From: Enterobacter pseudoroggenkampii
GTDB taxonomy: Bacteria; Pseudomonadota; Gammaproteobacteria; Enterobacterales; Enterobacteriaceae
Reading direction: 5' to 3'
NCBI RefSeq assembly: GCF_026420145.1
Contig: NZ_JAPMLV010000002.1
Span: 441,676 to 505,675 of the forward strand
Length of the DNA: 64,000 nucleotides
The position numbers and the translations under genes were made by a program. Each line of letters starts with the position of its first letter. Within the stretch, counting starts at the first letter, position 1. Under the pieces are notes generated by a model. The model searched no databases. It saw only the letters and a program-made list of their open reading frames with translations, and had not been told where the DNA came from. This document shows, in pieces, positions 1 through 11,783 of the stretch.

Positions 1-160
1 GAACGGCAGGCTGTTTGCCTTCCAGCGCGTCAGCGATACCCGCCACCAGCGCTTCGGGTAACAGACCTTCCAGGCCGGATTCGCTCAGCTGCTGTCCTAC
101 CTGCAAGCCGATACCGTAACTTGCCTGCGCTTCGATAGTGTCAAAAGTCGGGGTGGTCAT
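1..160 (-). CDS. fklB: FKBP-type peptidyl-prolyl isomerase FklB (FKBP22), 5' part only
   Basis: The first 53 codons of a gene that runs off the left edge. The N-terminus [20 protein letters not shown] and the following helical dimerisation segment match E. coli FklB. The family catalyses cis-trans isomerisation of prolyl bonds; the catalytic FKBP domain lies outside the window, so activity cannot be judged here. The start at 160 is preceded by a GAAGGAAAA ribosome site; an in-frame ATG five codons upstream is less likely because it would lie inside that site. It is divergent from ytfB, leaving 233 bp between them for both promoters. Confidence 0.93.
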   Translation of the reverse strand, partial: MTTPTFDTIEAQASYGIGLQVGQQLSESGLEGLLPEALVAGIADALEGKQPAV

Positions 161-393
161 GGGTTTTCCTTCCATCACATTTAAAGTAGCGGGCAGCATA
201 TCAGCCATGCCCTTATGGGTAAAACTTTGTCTGAAGTTAAGGTGACAAACCGCGACGAAACAGAAACAATAGAGATAACCAGGATTAATCCCGAACTGAT
301 GTCACGGATGTCGGGTTTACTACGCCGTTCAGGCAGTTAGCAAACTATACTTCGGGGCACAGGATAAAAAATACGCGGAGCAGGAGGAGTGCC

Positions 394-1038
394 ATGCCCG
401 GGCGATTTGAACTGAAACCTACCCTGGCGAAAATCTGGCAGGCGCCGGACAATTTTCGCATCATGGACCCGCTGCCTCCTCTGCATCGCAGAGGGATCAT
501 CATTGGTGCGCTGATGGTGATTGTGGGCTTCCTGCTTCCTTCCGGGGGCGATGATGTCGATACCGCACCCGTCACCCGCAATGCCCAACTGGACATTCAG
601 TCGCAGACGCGGCCGCAGCCTGACGCACAGCCGATGCAGACGCAGCTCGTCTCCCCGTCTAACGATCCGGGTCAGGTTGCGCCGGTTGAGCCAGAGCCCA
701 TTCAGGATGAACAGCCGCAGGATCAAGCCGCCGCCCCGTCTCAGCCTCAGACGCAGCAGCCCACCGGCATTGAGCAACAGTGGCGCTCCTATCGCGTAGA
801 GCCGGGCAAAACCCTGGCACAGCTGTTCCGCGACCACAACCTGCCGCCAACCGACGTGTATGCCATGGCGAAGGTGGAAGGTGCGGGTAAACCGCTCAGT
901 AACCTGCAGAATGGTCAGATGGTACAGATTCGCCAGAATGCCAGCGGGGTGGTGACAGGGTTAACGATTGATACGGGAAGTGGACAACAGGTACTGTTTA
1001 CCCGCCAGCCAGACGGCAGTTTTATCAGGGCGCGTTAA
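394..1038 (+). CDS. ytfB: OapA-family cell-division/envelope protein YtfB
   Basis: 214 residues, nearly the same length as E. coli YtfB. Visible layout: a cytoplasmic N-terminus opening MPGRFELKPTL, one membrane segment at about residues 33-49, a Pro/Gln-rich periplasmic linker (about 60-125), and a C-terminal OapA/LysM-like domain beginning near WRSYRVEPGKTLAQLF. YtfB was linked in E. coli to cell division through glycan binding, and OapA of Haemophilus to colonisation; this is family knowledge. An AGGAGG-type ribosome site lies just upstream of the ATG. It is followed by a bidirectional terminator shared with the ribosomal operon. Confidence 0.92.
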   Translation: MPGRFELKPTLAKIWQAPDNFRIMDPLPPLHRRGIIIGALMVIVGFLLPSGGDDVDTAPVTRNAQLDIQSQTRPQPDAQPMQTQLVSPSNDPGQVAPVEPEPIQDEQPQDQAAAPSQPQTQQPTGIEQQWRSYRVEPGKTLAQLFRDHNLPPTDVYAMAKVEGAGKPLSNLQNGQMVQIRQNASGVVTGLTIDTGSGQQVLFTRQPDGSFIRAR

Positions 1039-1060
1039 GAGCCCGGATCTCTAAAACGCA

Positions 1061-1085
1061 AAACGCCGGCACAAGGCCGGCGTTT
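1061..1085. terminator. Bidirectional terminator between ytfB and rplI
   Basis: A perfect 10-bp stem (1061-1070 with 1076-1085, loop ACAAG), GC-rich inside with AAA/TTT at its ends. It lies between two converging genes and can end both transcripts. Confidence 0.85.
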
Positions 1086-1106
1086 CAACGTGAGCAGAGT
1101 AAAAAA

Positions 1107-1568
<462 letters not shown>

Positions 1569-1597
1569 TTAAAGTCGTATTAATGGACCGTGCCCGA

Positions 1598-2144
<547 letters not shown>

Positions 2145-2150
2145 CAGAAA

Positions 2151-2564
<414 letters not shown>

Positions 2565-2585
2565 TTATTCAGCCTCCTGTCTGGG

Positions 2586-2631
2586 TCAGCCGAGGCCCGG
2601 GGAGGCAAGGAACGTGTTAAAGGTCGGCTGA
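2586..2631 (-). promoter_or_regulatory. Structured leader of rpsF, probable S6:S18 autoregulatory element
   Basis: On the minus strand the rpsF leader contains TCAGCCGA (2624-2631) pairing perfectly with TCGGCTGA (2586-2593), enclosing an internal region rich in C and G. A S6:S18-binding hairpin in this leader is described for many bacteria; the match here is inferred from position and pairing. The rest of the 2547-2887 gap holds the rpsF promoter and the upstream region of yjfY, where I see no further clear signal. Confidence 0.6.
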
Positions 2632-2645
2632 AAAATTGACGCGTC

Positions 2646-2674
2646 ATAATACTTGCGCGCCCCTGGAAACTCAA
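2646..2674 (-). promoter_or_regulatory. Sigma-70 promoter of the rpsF operon
   Basis: Minus strand: -35 TTGAGT (2669-2674), a 17-bp spacer, -10 TATTAT (2646-2651). Near-consensus spacing and boxes, about 100 bp before the rpsF start. Confidence 0.8.
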
Positions 2675-2887
2675 GCTGATTGCACAAATAATTCGCACAA
2701 AGCGCGAAGCGGGTCTAAGTGGGTGATTTAAAATTGGTCACACCCGGAAGCGTTGTTTTTTTGAACAACTGCATCAGAAATGGTCACGCATCCCCGCCGG
2801 ATGAGTGATTACACTTTAATCAGAGATCACCTGAATTAAAGAAGGAGCATCCCCCCTCTCGCAGCACGCAGTCGTGGAGCGCATATC

Positions 2888-3163
2888 ATGAAAAAAATCG
2901 CATTAGCCATAGTGGCGGCGCTTTTGCTCAGTGCAAACGCGATGGCAGCCATCAAGATAGACAGCCGACAGGCCAGAAACATGGATGATGTGCAAAGCTT
3001 GGGCGTCATTTACATCAATCATAATTTCGCCACGGAAAGTGAAGCAGATCAGGCCCTTAATGAAGAAACCGATGCGCAGGGCGCAACCTATTACCACGTG
3101 ATGTTAACCCGTGAGCCCGGCAGCAACGGCAACATGCACGCCAGTGCAGATATTTACCGATAA
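2888..3163 (+). CDS. yjfY: Small periplasmic DUF1471 (YhcN-family) protein YjfY
   Basis: 91 residues. A signal peptide (about residues 1-20, cleaved after AMA) precedes a short DUF1471 domain ending in the typical ATYYHVMLTREPGSNGN-like strand. Members are small secreted stress proteins of unclear biochemical role. Two more DUF1471 genes, bsmA and yjfN, lie 8 kb away. It is followed by a strong intrinsic terminator, so it is probably a single-gene unit. Confidence 0.85.
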   Translation: MKKIALAIVAALLLSANAMAAIKIDSRQARNMDDVQSLGVIYINHNFATESEADQALNEETDAQGATYYHVMLTREPGSNGNMHASADIYR

Positions 3164-3220
3164 CGCATTAACGCTAGCACCAGGAAAGCCAACAACGAGA
3201 ACATAGCCATAGTTGACGTT

Positions 3221-3245
3221 GCCCCCTGCCCGGGGGCTTTTTTTT
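3221..3245 (+). terminator. Intrinsic terminator after yjfY
   Basis: Stem GCCCCC (3221-3226) / GGGGGC (3232-3237), 5-nt loop, followed by eight T residues. Textbook rho-independent terminator. Confidence 0.9.
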
Positions 3246-3257
3246 GTGAATGGCTCC

Positions 3258-3293
3258 GGAATACCACCGGTTACAACTGTTTTTAGGTATTCC
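3258..3293. repeat. Inverted repeat between yjfY terminator and ulaF
   Basis: GGAATACC (3258-3265) and GGTATTCC (3286-3293) form a perfect 8-bp inverted repeat with a 20-nt loop, just past the ulaF stop. It may protect or end the ula transcript, but no T-run follows it on the minus strand, so this is uncertain. Confidence 0.45.
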
Positions 3294-3304
3294 AGAGCGC
3301 TTAT

Positions 3305-3991
3305 TCACTTCTGCCCGTAGTAGGCATTCGGGCCGTGCTTGCGCATGAAATGCTTGTTCATCAGGTAATCATCAATGCCCTGAAGCTGTGGGTTGATGCC
3401 ACGGGCAATCCACGCCATGCGTGCCACCTCCTCCATGACGACCGCATTATGGACGGCGTCGTGGGCATCTTTTCCCCAGGCGAACGGGCCGTGCTGATAG
3501 ACCACAATACCCGGCGTATGCAGCGGCTCACATTCTCCCAGCGTATCGATAATCACCTTTCCGGTGTTGAGCTCGTATTCACCTTCCACTTCATCCTGCG
3601 TTAATGCCCGCGTGCAGGGGATGTCGCCAAAGAAGTAGTCCGCGTGGGTCGTGCCCAGCGCCGGGATGGGCAGCCCGGCCTGGGCCCAGGCCGTCGCGTG
3701 CGTGGAGTGGGTATGCACCACGCCGCCAAGGGACGGATAGCGCTGGTACAGCGCCAGATGGGTTGCGGTATCTGAAGAGGGACGCCATTTTCCCTCCACG
3801 ACGTTTCCGTCGAGATCCACCACCACCATATCGTCTGCTTTCATGGTGTCGTACGCCACACCGCTCGGCTTAATCACGATCAGTCCCTGCTCGCGGTCGA
3901 TAGCGCTGACGTTCCCCCAGGTGAAGGTGACCAGGCCATAGCGCGGCAGATCCATATTGGCTTCAAAGACCTGCTGTTTAAGCTTAAGCAT
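3305..3991 (-). CDS. ulaF: L-ribulose-5-phosphate 4-epimerase UlaF
   Basis: 228 residues, full length for the AraD/UlaF class II aldolase-like family. It converts L-ribulose 5-phosphate to D-xylulose 5-phosphate, the last step of L-ascorbate breakdown. Motifs visible: [18 protein letters not shown], and the metal-binding [14 protein letters not shown] with paired His, plus a downstream His in [14 protein letters not shown]. The start at 3991 ([12 protein letters not shown]) overlaps the ulaE stop by 8 bp; the open frame extends further upstream but that is not coding. Confidence 0.95.
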   Translation of the reverse strand: MLKLKQQVFEANMDLPRYGLVTFTWGNVSAIDREQGLIVIKPSGVAYDTMKADDMVVVDLDGNVVEGKWRPSSDTATHLALYQRYPSLGGVVHTHSTHATAWAQAGLPIPALGTTHADYFFGDIPCTRALTQDEVEGEYELNTGKVIIDTLGECEPLHTPGIVVYQHGPFAWGKDAHDAVHNAVVMEEVARMAWIARGINPQLQGIDDYLMNKHFMRKHGPNAYYGQK

Positions 3992-4844
3992 GTTCAGCCT
4001 CCAGCAACCCTGCCCGCGCCATACGTTCGCGCACCCAGTCCCGCGCCTTCGCCACTTCCGCTGCCGGGTTGTCCGACGTCTCGCTCCACATCTCAATCAG
4101 GTAAGGCCCGCAATAGCCTGTCTCTTTGAGCGTTTCGAAGCACCGTTCAAAATCCACCACCCCGGTGCCGAACGGTACGTTTTTAAACACGCCAGGACGG
4201 GTATCTTTGACGTGCACCGCCACGATATGCCCCATGCCTGCCTGCAGCTCCATCTGCACGTCGTTATCCCATGCTGACAGGTTGCCGATATCGGGATAAA
4301 GCTGGAACCACGGGTTATTCAGATAATGCGCGTAGCCCAGCGCCTTGCTGATGGAGTTCATCAGGGGGTAGTCCATGATCTCCATCGCCAGCGTGACCTG
4401 TGCACGGCTTGCCATCTCAACGCTCTCTTTCAGGCCGTCACGGAAACGACGGCGCGTTTCATCGTTGGCTTCCTGATAGTAAACGTCATAACCCGCCAGC
4501 TGGATCACGCGGATACCGACATCCTGCGCAAAGCGAATGGCTTTACGCATGATCTCCAGCCCCTGCGCGCGTACGGCATCGTCTTCGCTGCCGAGCGGAA
4601 AACGACGGTGGGCGCTCAGGCACATGGACGGCACGCGCACGCCCGTTTCAGCAACGGCGCTCACCAGCGCCAGGCGCTGTTCGCGGCTCCAGTCGAGGCG
4701 AGAGAGACGCTCGTCCGTCTCATCCACGGACATTTCGACAAAATCGAAGCCCAGCTGTTTTGCCAGCTGTAACCGCTCCAGCCAGCACTCCCCCACAGGG
4801 AGTGCCTTTTCATAGATGCCAAGCGGAACCTGTTTTGACAACAT
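3984..4844 (-). CDS. ulaE: L-xylulose-5-phosphate 3-epimerase UlaE
   Basis: 286 residues, TIM-barrel sugar-phosphate epimerase (UlaE/SgaU/SgbU). It converts L-xylulose 5-phosphate to L-ribulose 5-phosphate. Conserved segments include GIYEKALP at the start, [18 protein letters not shown] with the metal-ligand Glu, [13 protein letters not shown], and [20 protein letters not shown]. Fifth gene of the ula operon; 9 bp after ulaD. Confidence 0.96.
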   Translation of the reverse strand: MLSKQVPLGIYEKALPVGECWLERLQLAKQLGFDFVEMSVDETDERLSRLDWSREQRLALVSAVAETGVRVPSMCLSAHRRFPLGSEDDAVRAQGLEIMRKAIRFAQDVGIRVIQLAGYDVYYQEANDETRRRFRDGLKESVEMASRAQVTLAMEIMDYPLMNSISKALGYAHYLNNPWFQLYPDIGNLSAWDNDVQMELQAGMGHIVAVHVKDTRPGVFKNVPFGTGVVDFERCFETLKETGYCGPYLIEMWSETSDNPAAEVAKARDWVRERMARAGLLEAEHA

Positions 4845-4853
4845 ACCCGCTCC

Positions 4854-5504
4854 TTAGCCCCAAAGCTGAGCGATTGAGCGTTTGAACTGACGCGCCGCTT
4901 CCACCGGAGACGCCGCATCACGAATGCTGCGACCGGCAATAAAGACGTGAATCGGAATGCCCTGGAACAGCGGCAGATCTTCCAGCGCCAGACCGCCGGT
5001 GACGGTGACTTTAAAGCCCATATCGGCCAGACGTTTGATCGCGCTGATATCCGCTTCGCCCCACGCCACCCCTGCGGCCTGCGCGTCGCGGCTACGGTGG
5101 TACACCACCTGCTGAATGCCCGCATCGCGCCACTCCTGCGCCTGCTCCCAGGTCCAGAAACCGGTCAACTCAATCTGCACGTCGCCGTTAAACTCTTTTG
5201 CCACGTCCAGCGCGCCTTTGGCGGTGTTGATATCCGCACAGCAGATCACGGTGACCCAGTCAGCATTCGCTTCAAAGCACATGCGGGAGAGGATTTTACC
5301 TGCGTCGGCAATTTTGGCATCTGCCAGCACGATTTTATGCGGATAGAGCGCCTTCAGATCGCGAACGGCGCGCACGCCCTCGCCTACGCACAGAATGGTG
5401 CCCACTTCGATGATATCGACTTCTTCCGCGATCAGGCGGGTGGTTTCGTAAGCGTGGGACAGAGTTTGGTTATCCAGCGCAACCTGCAACATGGGTAATG
5501 ACAT
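4854..5504 (-). CDS. ulaD: 3-keto-L-gulonate-6-phosphate decarboxylase UlaD
   Basis: 216 residues, OMP-decarboxylase-superfamily barrel. It removes CO2 from 3-keto-L-gulonate 6-phosphate to give L-xylulose 5-phosphate. The catalytic motif DAKIADAGK (strand 3) and [13 protein letters not shown] (phosphate loop) are intact, as is [12 protein letters not shown]. The ATG at 5504 ([12 protein letters not shown]) has an AGAGGAA ribosome site; an in-frame TTG two codons upstream is not preferred. Confidence 0.97.
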   Translation of the reverse strand: MSLPMLQVALDNQTLSHAYETTRLIAEEVDIIEVGTILCVGEGVRAVRDLKALYPHKIVLADAKIADAGKILSRMCFEANADWVTVICCADINTAKGALDVAKEFNGDVQIELTGFWTWEQAQEWRDAGIQQVVYHRSRDAQAAGVAWGEADISAIKRLADMGFKVTVTGGLALEDLPLFQGIPIHVFIAGRSIRDAASPVEAARQFKRSIAQLWG

Positions 5505-5516
5505 GTTCAATTCCTC

Positions 5517-5984
5517 TTAGACTGCCGCCGCAGTGGCGTTATCAATTAAATCCAGCACGTCCTGCTCGGTACGGCAGGCGCGTAAACGGTCGAAATTAGC
5601 TTCGTCATCAAACAGATTGACGATCTGCATGATGCCCACCTCCTGGTGGGTGTTAGCATCGACCGCGGCCATGGTGATCAGGATGTCGACCGGGTCGTTA
5701 TCTTCGTGGTTGAATACCAGCGGCGTTTTCAGCGTCACCAGCGCGAAGCCGGTTTTCTTCACGCCCTCTTCAGGACGCCCATGCGGCATTGCCAGCCCTG
5801 GCGCTATCACAAAATAAGGGCCGTGCTGCGCGACGCCATCAAGAATGGCCTGGTAGTAACGCGGCTCGACAACGTCAGCCTTAACCAGCAGATCCACGCT
5901 CAGCTTCACCGCTTCCTGCCAGGTGCTGGACTCAGCCTGTAAAAGGATGGAGTTATTCTCTGCCAGCGAATCACGTAGTTTCAT
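5517..5984 (-). CDS. ulaC: Ascorbate PTS enzyme IIA component UlaC
   Basis: 155 residues, a PTS_EIIA_2 (mannitol/fructose-type) domain. The phosphoryl-accepting His lies in [14 protein letters not shown]. It passes phosphate from HPr to UlaB. Located 9 bp after ulaB and 12 bp before ulaD, in the normal ula order. Confidence 0.97.
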   Translation of the reverse strand: MKLRDSLAENNSILLQAESSTWQEAVKLSVDLLVKADVVEPRYYQAILDGVAQHGPYFVIAPGLAMPHGRPEEGVKKTGFALVTLKTPLVFNHEDNDPVDILITMAAVDANTHQEVGIMQIVNLFDDEANFDRLRACRTEQDVLDLIDNATAAAV

Positions 5985-5993
5985 GTGGCGTCC

Positions 5994-6299
5994 TTATTTC
6001 ACGTCTTGTGGGAAGTGCTCTTTAATCACTTCCAGCAGTTTTGGTCCGAAATCCGCAGGCGAAAGCATGTTGCGCACGCCCACCACATATTTATTGCCCG
6101 ACACGCTAATTTCGCCGGCGATATGGGTAGAGGCGATGATGATGTCCGCGCCGTTGAGTTCACTTTTGTATTCACCCACCGCGCAGCTGTTCACCGTGTG
6201 GTCGATGTTTGACTGGGTTAAAAACTGGTCCACTTTCATCTTCATGATCATGGAGCTGCCTTGCCCATTGCCACACACAGCCAGGATACGTACGGTCAT
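5994..6299 (-). CDS. ulaB: Ascorbate PTS enzyme IIB component UlaB
   Basis: 101 residues, lactose/cellobiose-like IIB fold. The phosphocysteine lies in the loop [12 protein letters not shown] near the N-terminus. It phosphorylates ascorbate during transport through UlaA. The ATG at 6299 follows AAGGAG with an 8-nt spacer; an in-frame TTG upstream is rejected. Confidence 0.97.
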   Translation of the reverse strand: MTVRILAVCGNGQGSSMIMKMKVDQFLTQSNIDHTVNSCAVGEYKSELNGADIIIASTHIAGEISVSGNKYVVGVRNMLSPADFGPKLLEVIKEHFPQDVK

Positions 6300-6311
6300 A
6301 ATCAAAACTCC

Positions 6312-7818
<1,507 letters not shown>

Positions 7819-8014
7819 CGTATCACGCAATTTATTTCCATGGTGTTAGTAATGATTTTCACTACCGTACATGAGAAATAAATTAACCTTTATAATTCAT
7901 GCAATTAATTTTTAATGCTGGATAGTCTAACAAGGAATAAGTGCAGAGTACGTGAAGTTGCGCAGATAAAATTCCGCATTTTTGCCATTGCAAAGCGCAT
8001 CAAATGGTGCCAGC

Positions 8015-8053
8015 ATTAATCACAACAAATCACCATGTGATTACTTTTGATTA
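8015..8053. promoter_or_regulatory. Probable UlaR operators, ulaG side
   Basis: A 17-bp imperfect inverted repeat (8017-8033 with 8037-8053; arms differ in the central five bases) only 18 bp before the ulaG start. The left arm is the near copy of the ulaA-side element. Its closeness to ulaG suggests it lies at or after the transcription start. Confidence 0.7.
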
Positions 8054-8070
8054 AACCAGGAGTCAAAACG

Positions 8071-9135
8071 ATGAGTAAAGTGAACACCATCACCCGTGAG
8101 TCATGGATTCTGAGCACCTTCCCGGAGTGGGGCAGCTGGCTGAATGAAGAGATCGAGCAGGAACAGGTTGCTCCTGGCACGTTTGCAATGTGGTGGCTGG
8201 GCTGTACCGGTATCTGGCTGAAATCAGAAGGTGGTGCCAACATCTGCGTCGATTTCTGGTGCGGCACCGGCAAGCAGAGCCACGGCAACCCGCTGATGAA
8301 AAAAGGCCATCAGATGCAGCGCATGGCGGGCGTAGAAAAACTGCAGCCGAACCTGCGTACCACACCGTTTGTGCTCGATCCGTTTGCCATTCGCCAGATC
8401 GACGCCGTCCTTTCTACTCACGATCACAACGATCACATCGACGTGAACGTGGCGGCTGCGGTGATGCAAAACTGTGCTGACGATGTGCCGTTTATCGGGC
8501 CACAGACCTGCGTGGATCTGTGGATCGGCTGGGGCGTGCCGAAAGAGCGCTGCATCGTGATGAAGCCTGGGGACGTGGTGAAAATTAAAGATATTGAAAT
8601 TCACGCGCTGGACGCCTTTGACCGTACAGCACTGATCACCCTGCCTGCCGATCAGAAAGCCGCGGGTGTACTGCCGGACGGTATGGATGAGCGCGCGGTT
8701 AACTATCTGTTTAAAACCCCTGGCGGCTCCCTGTACCACAGCGGCGACTCTCACTACTCCAACTACTACGCGAAGCACGGTAACGAGCATCAGATTGACG
8801 TGGCGCTGGGCTCCTACGGCGAGAACCCGCGCGGTATTACCGACAAAATGACCAGCGCCGACATGCTGCGCATGGCGGAAGCGCTGAATACCAAAGTGGT
8901 GATTCCGTTCCACCACGATATCTGGTCAAACTTCCAGGCCGATCCGCAGGAGATCCGCGTGCTGTGGGAAATGAAAAAAGACCGCCTGAAGTATGGCTTC
9001 AAGCCGTTCATCTGGCAGGTCGGCGGCAAGTTCACCTGGCCACTGGACAAAGATAATCTCGAATATCACTACCCACGTGGTTTCGATGATTGCTTCACCA
9101 TTGAGCCAGACCTGCCGTTCAAGTCCTTCCTCTGA
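8071..9135 (+). CDS. ulaG: L-ascorbate-6-phosphate lactonase UlaG
   Basis: 354 residues, metallo-beta-lactamase-fold hydrolase. It opens the lactone ring of L-ascorbate 6-phosphate, giving 3-keto-L-gulonate 6-phosphate. The metal-binding HxHxDH motif is present as [12 protein letters not shown], with further ligands in [12 protein letters not shown] and [11 protein letters not shown]. The start [15 protein letters not shown] at 8071 follows CAGGAG; an upstream in-frame ATG at 8047 lies inside the operator repeat and is rejected. Confidence 0.97.
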   Translation: MSKVNTITRESWILSTFPEWGSWLNEEIEQEQVAPGTFAMWWLGCTGIWLKSEGGANICVDFWCGTGKQSHGNPLMKKGHQMQRMAGVEKLQPNLRTTPFVLDPFAIRQIDAVLSTHDHNDHIDVNVAAAVMQNCADDVPFIGPQTCVDLWIGWGVPKERCIVMKPGDVVKIKDIEIHALDAFDRTALITLPADQKAAGVLPDGMDERAVNYLFKTPGGSLYHSGDSHYSNYYAKHGNEHQIDVALGSYGENPRGITDKMTSADMLRMAEALNTKVVIPFHHDIWSNFQADPQEIRVLWEMKKDRLKYGFKPFIWQVGGKFTWPLDKDNLEYHYPRGFDDCFTIEPDLPFKSFL

Positions 9136-9245
9136 TTGTGCAGCCACATCGCCAGACATGATGTCTGGCGATGTCATATTTCTTTTAGTAATTTCACGCT
9201 ATTTCAAATATCATCTTTTCAAATCAATTCTTATCGGAATAGCTC

Positions 9246-10001
9246 ATGACGGAAGCGCAACGGCATCAAATTCTCCTGGAACTCCTGGCGCAAACCGGGT
9301 TTATCACCGTCGAGAAAGTGATCGAACGTTTAGGCATCTCCCCGGCAACGGCGCGGCGGGATATCAACAAGCTGGATGAAAGCGGCAAGCTGAAAAAGGT
9401 CCGCAACGGCGCGGAAGCGATCAGCCAGCAGCGCCCTCGCTGGTCTCCGATGAATATTCATCAGGCGCAGAATCATGATGAAAAAGTGCGGATTGCCAGA
9501 GCCGCATCGCAGCTGGTGAATCCCGGCGAGAGCGTGGTCATCAACTGCGGCTCCACGGCGTTTCTGCTGGGCCGTGAAATGTGCGGCAAGCCGGTGCAAA
9601 TCATCACCAACTACTTACCGCTCGCCAACTATCTCATCGACCAGGAGCATGAGAGCGTGGTGATCATGGGCGGGCAGTACAACAAAAGCCAGTCCATCAC
9701 CCTTAGCCCTCAGGACAGCGAAAACAGTCTCTATGCCGGGCACTGGATGTTTACCAGTGGCAAAGGCCTGACGGCAGATGGCCTGTATAAAACCGATATG
9801 CTGACCGCGATGGCGGAGCAAAACATGCTTAACGTTGTGGGCAAGCTCGTTGTGCTGGTCGACAGCAGCAAAGTGGGCGAGCGCGCAGGGATGTTATTCA
9901 GCCGTGCCGAACAGATCGACATGGTGATCACCGGCAAAGGCGCCAACCCTGAGATCCTCCAGAAGCTGGAAGATCAGGGCGTAAAAGTGCTGCGCGTTTA
10001 A
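9246..10001 (+). CDS. ulaR: DeoR-family repressor of the ascorbate regulon UlaR
   Basis: 251 residues, same length as E. coli UlaR. An N-terminal DeoR helix-turn-helix ([20 protein letters not shown] then [20 protein letters not shown]) is followed by the DeoRC sugar-phosphate sensor domain. UlaR represses ulaA and ulaG promoters; ascorbate 6-phosphate releases it in E. coli. Its stop codon shares the palindrome TTAA with the stop of converging yjfP. Confidence 0.96.
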   Translation: MTEAQRHQILLELLAQTGFITVEKVIERLGISPATARRDINKLDESGKLKKVRNGAEAISQQRPRWSPMNIHQAQNHDEKVRIARAASQLVNPGESVVINCGSTAFLLGREMCGKPVQIITNYLPLANYLIDQEHESVVIMGGQYNKSQSITLSPQDSENSLYAGHWMFTSGKGLTADGLYKTDMLTAMAEQNMLNVVGKLVVLVDSSKVGERAGMLFSRAEQIDMVITGKGANPEILQKLEDQGVKVLRV

Positions 10002-10720
10002 AGGTGCTGGCGGAAAAACGCTACCGTGGCATCCAGCGCCGTTGGCGTGATGCGGTGGCGGACGCCCGGTTCCCACAGACAGGTCAGATTACCGTCCAGT
10101 CCTGCATTCATTAACGCCTGCTGCAGGCGGAAGGTTCCCTCGGGCGGGACCACATCATCCGCGTCACCGTGCCACAGCAGCAGCGGGCGATCGGCCAGGC
10201 GCGGCAATGCCCGGGTCACTTCCCACTCTTCGAGCGTCGCGGTGATTTCTGCTAAATCCTGAGGGGGAAAGAGCGTCTTCGCCAGCGACGTAAAATAGCC
10301 CGAGCCCATCAGGCAGGCGACAGACTTCACTTCAGGATGATGCGTCATAATCCCCAGCGCCGTCATACCGCCCATCGACGCTCCAGCCACGGCCAGACGA
10401 TTGTCGGCCACCAGCCCTGCCTCATACAGCGCATCGCGTAGCCCGGCAAACTCGGTCAGACTCCCGTGCAGAATGTGCCAGAACTGCCCAAGACGCGCCT
10501 GTTCGTTACCCAAAAAGCGTGCACCGTGGTCGGGTGCATCCGGCATCACTACCCGAAACCCCGCCTGCGCCAGCGCGACGGCAAAATAACTGTAAACCAG
10601 CTTCGATGAGGTAAACCCATGATAAAAAACCACAACAGGCAGCGGTTTATCACGTTTACCCGCTGGCATCGCGTGTAAAATTTCATGGTCGCCGAGGTGG
10701 CGTATTTCAATTTCAATCAT
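9998..10720 (-). CDS. yjfP: Alpha/beta-hydrolase esterase YjfP
   Basis: 240 residues. The catalytic triad is readable: nucleophile Ser in GASMGG, acid Asp in [15 protein letters not shown], and His in [12 protein letters not shown] near the C-terminus. An oxyanion-region motif [16 protein letters not shown] is near the N-terminus. E. coli YjfP is a carboxylesterase on short acyl esters with unclear physiological substrate. Converges on ulaR with a 4-bp overlap of stop codons. Confidence 0.92.
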   Translation of the reverse strand: MIEIEIRHLGDHEILHAMPAGKRDKPLPVVVFYHGFTSSKLVYSYFAVALAQAGFRVVMPDAPDHGARFLGNEQARLGQFWHILHGSLTEFAGLRDALYEAGLVADNRLAVAGASMGGMTALGIMTHHPEVKSVACLMGSGYFTSLAKTLFPPQDLAEITATLEEWEVTRALPRLADRPLLLWHGDADDVVPPEGTFRLQQALMNAGLDGNLTCLWEPGVRHRITPTALDATVAFFRQHL

Positions 10721-10878
10721 TGTCGACCCTGTGCGAATGTATGATTCATAATGTTGAGAACTGGGTTACGCTTTCACGTCATTTTCATTCGAAATATACG
10801 TCCCAGATAACACTTCGGGAACATTCCCCCAAAACTAAATTCACAGACAACTACACTATGGCTATCAGGAAACGAGAT

Positions 10879-11187
10879 ATGGTTATGCGCAGGTTTGCTG
10901 CTTTATTGCTGGTGTTTCTGCTCAGTGGCTGTAGCGCGCTGCAGGGAACGCCGCAACCCGCTCCACCGGTCGCCGATCATCCGCAGGAGATTCGTCGTAA
11001 TCAGACGGAAGGATTACAACGAATGGGCACCATCTCCGCGCTGGTTCGCGGCTCTCCGGATGACGCAGAAGCGGCAATAAAAGCACAGGCCGTCGCCGCC
11101 AAAGCAGATTATTACGTCATCATTATGATCGACGAAACCATCATAACGGGACAGTGGTATTCCCAGGCCATTTTGTACCGTAAATAA
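10879..11187 (+). CDS. bsmA: Lipoprotein of the DUF1471 family, BsmA (YjfO)
   Basis: 102 residues. A lipoprotein signal peptide with lipobox LLSGC (lipidated Cys18) precedes a DUF1471 domain (about 30-102) ending in ADYYVIIMIDETIITGQWYS. E. coli BsmA is linked to biofilm formation and peroxide stress. The start MVMRRFAALLL at 10879 gives a proper signal peptide; longer in-frame starts (10720 or 10858) would put extra residues ahead of it. Confidence 0.88.
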   Translation: MVMRRFAALLLVFLLSGCSALQGTPQPAPPVADHPQEIRRNQTEGLQRMGTISALVRGSPDDAEAAIKAQAVAAKADYYVIIMIDETIITGQWYSQAILYRK

Positions 11188-11335
11188 TGGTTTACCTTTG
11201 AACGAGATTTACACTGCTTTGCGTCCATAGACATTTTCCTGTCCACAATAAACTCCATGCCCGCGTCAATGGAAGGGAGTTTATTTGCGAAGGATTGCCC
11301 GGCGGATACCGGATATATGTGAAATGGAGCTGACG

Positions 11336-11611
11336 ATGAAACGAACTCTTGCTTTGACCTCACTGTTGCTCTCAGCAGGCCTGCTGAGCACCACCGCGCA
11401 GTCAGCAGAATTCGCCAGTGCTGATTGTGTGACTGGCCTGAATGAAATTGGCCAGATCTCCGTGAATAATATTTCGGGGAGCCCGCAAGACGTTGAACGT
11501 GTCGTGGCATTAAAGGCCGATGAGCAGGGTGCTTCATGGTATCGCATCATCCAGATGCAGGAAGATAACCATATCGACCACTGGCGGGTACAGGCCATTC
11601 TCTACGTGTAA
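11336..11611 (+). CDS. yjfN: Periplasmic DUF1471 protein YjfN
   Basis: 91 residues, same length as E. coli YjfN. A signal peptide (about 1-22, cleaved near AQS-AEF) precedes a DUF1471 domain with SGSPQDVERVVALKADEQGA and the C-terminal WRVQAILY. In E. coli YjfN is reported as an activator of the periplasmic protease DegP. The ATG at 11336 follows GGAGCTGACG; a TTG further upstream is not preferred. Followed by a terminator. Confidence 0.9.
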   Translation: MKRTLALTSLLLSAGLLSTTAQSAEFASADCVTGLNEIGQISVNNISGSPQDVERVVALKADEQGASWYRIIQMQEDNHIDHWRVQAILYV

Positions 11612-11624
11612 TCTCCCTCCTGAT

Positions 11625-11651
11625 AAAAGCCACTTATTTTTAGTGGCTTTT
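11625..11651 (+). terminator. Intrinsic terminator after yjfN
   Basis: Perfect 10-bp stem AAAAGCCACT (11625-11634) / AGTGGCTTTT (11642-11651) with a 7-nt loop and further T residues after CG. Confidence 0.85.
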
Positions 11652-11725
11652 CGTTTTTGCAAATTTTTTATCTTATAAAAAACAAATCAAGAACAATAAA
11701 ATAACATTTTGTTACATTAAATCAG

Positions 11726-11752
11726 TAAACGTAATTCCCGCTCTGCCGTTGA
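11726..11752 (+). promoter_or_regulatory. Sigma-28 (FliA) type promoter of the chemoreceptor gene
   Basis: TAAA (11726-11729), exactly 15 bp, then GCCGTTGA (11745-11752), compared with the FliA consensus TAAA-N15-GCCGATAA (10 of 12 positions). It ends 31 bp before the chemoreceptor ATG, a suitable distance. This would place the gene in the late flagellar regulon. Confidence 0.75.
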
Positions 11753-11783
11753 AGAACCATACCTTTTCAATGATGAGCAATTT

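Noticed and set aside
5505..5510. TTG start two codons upstream of the ulaD ATG
   Set aside because: The ATG at 5504 matches the family N-terminus and is better placed after the AGAGGAA ribosome site.
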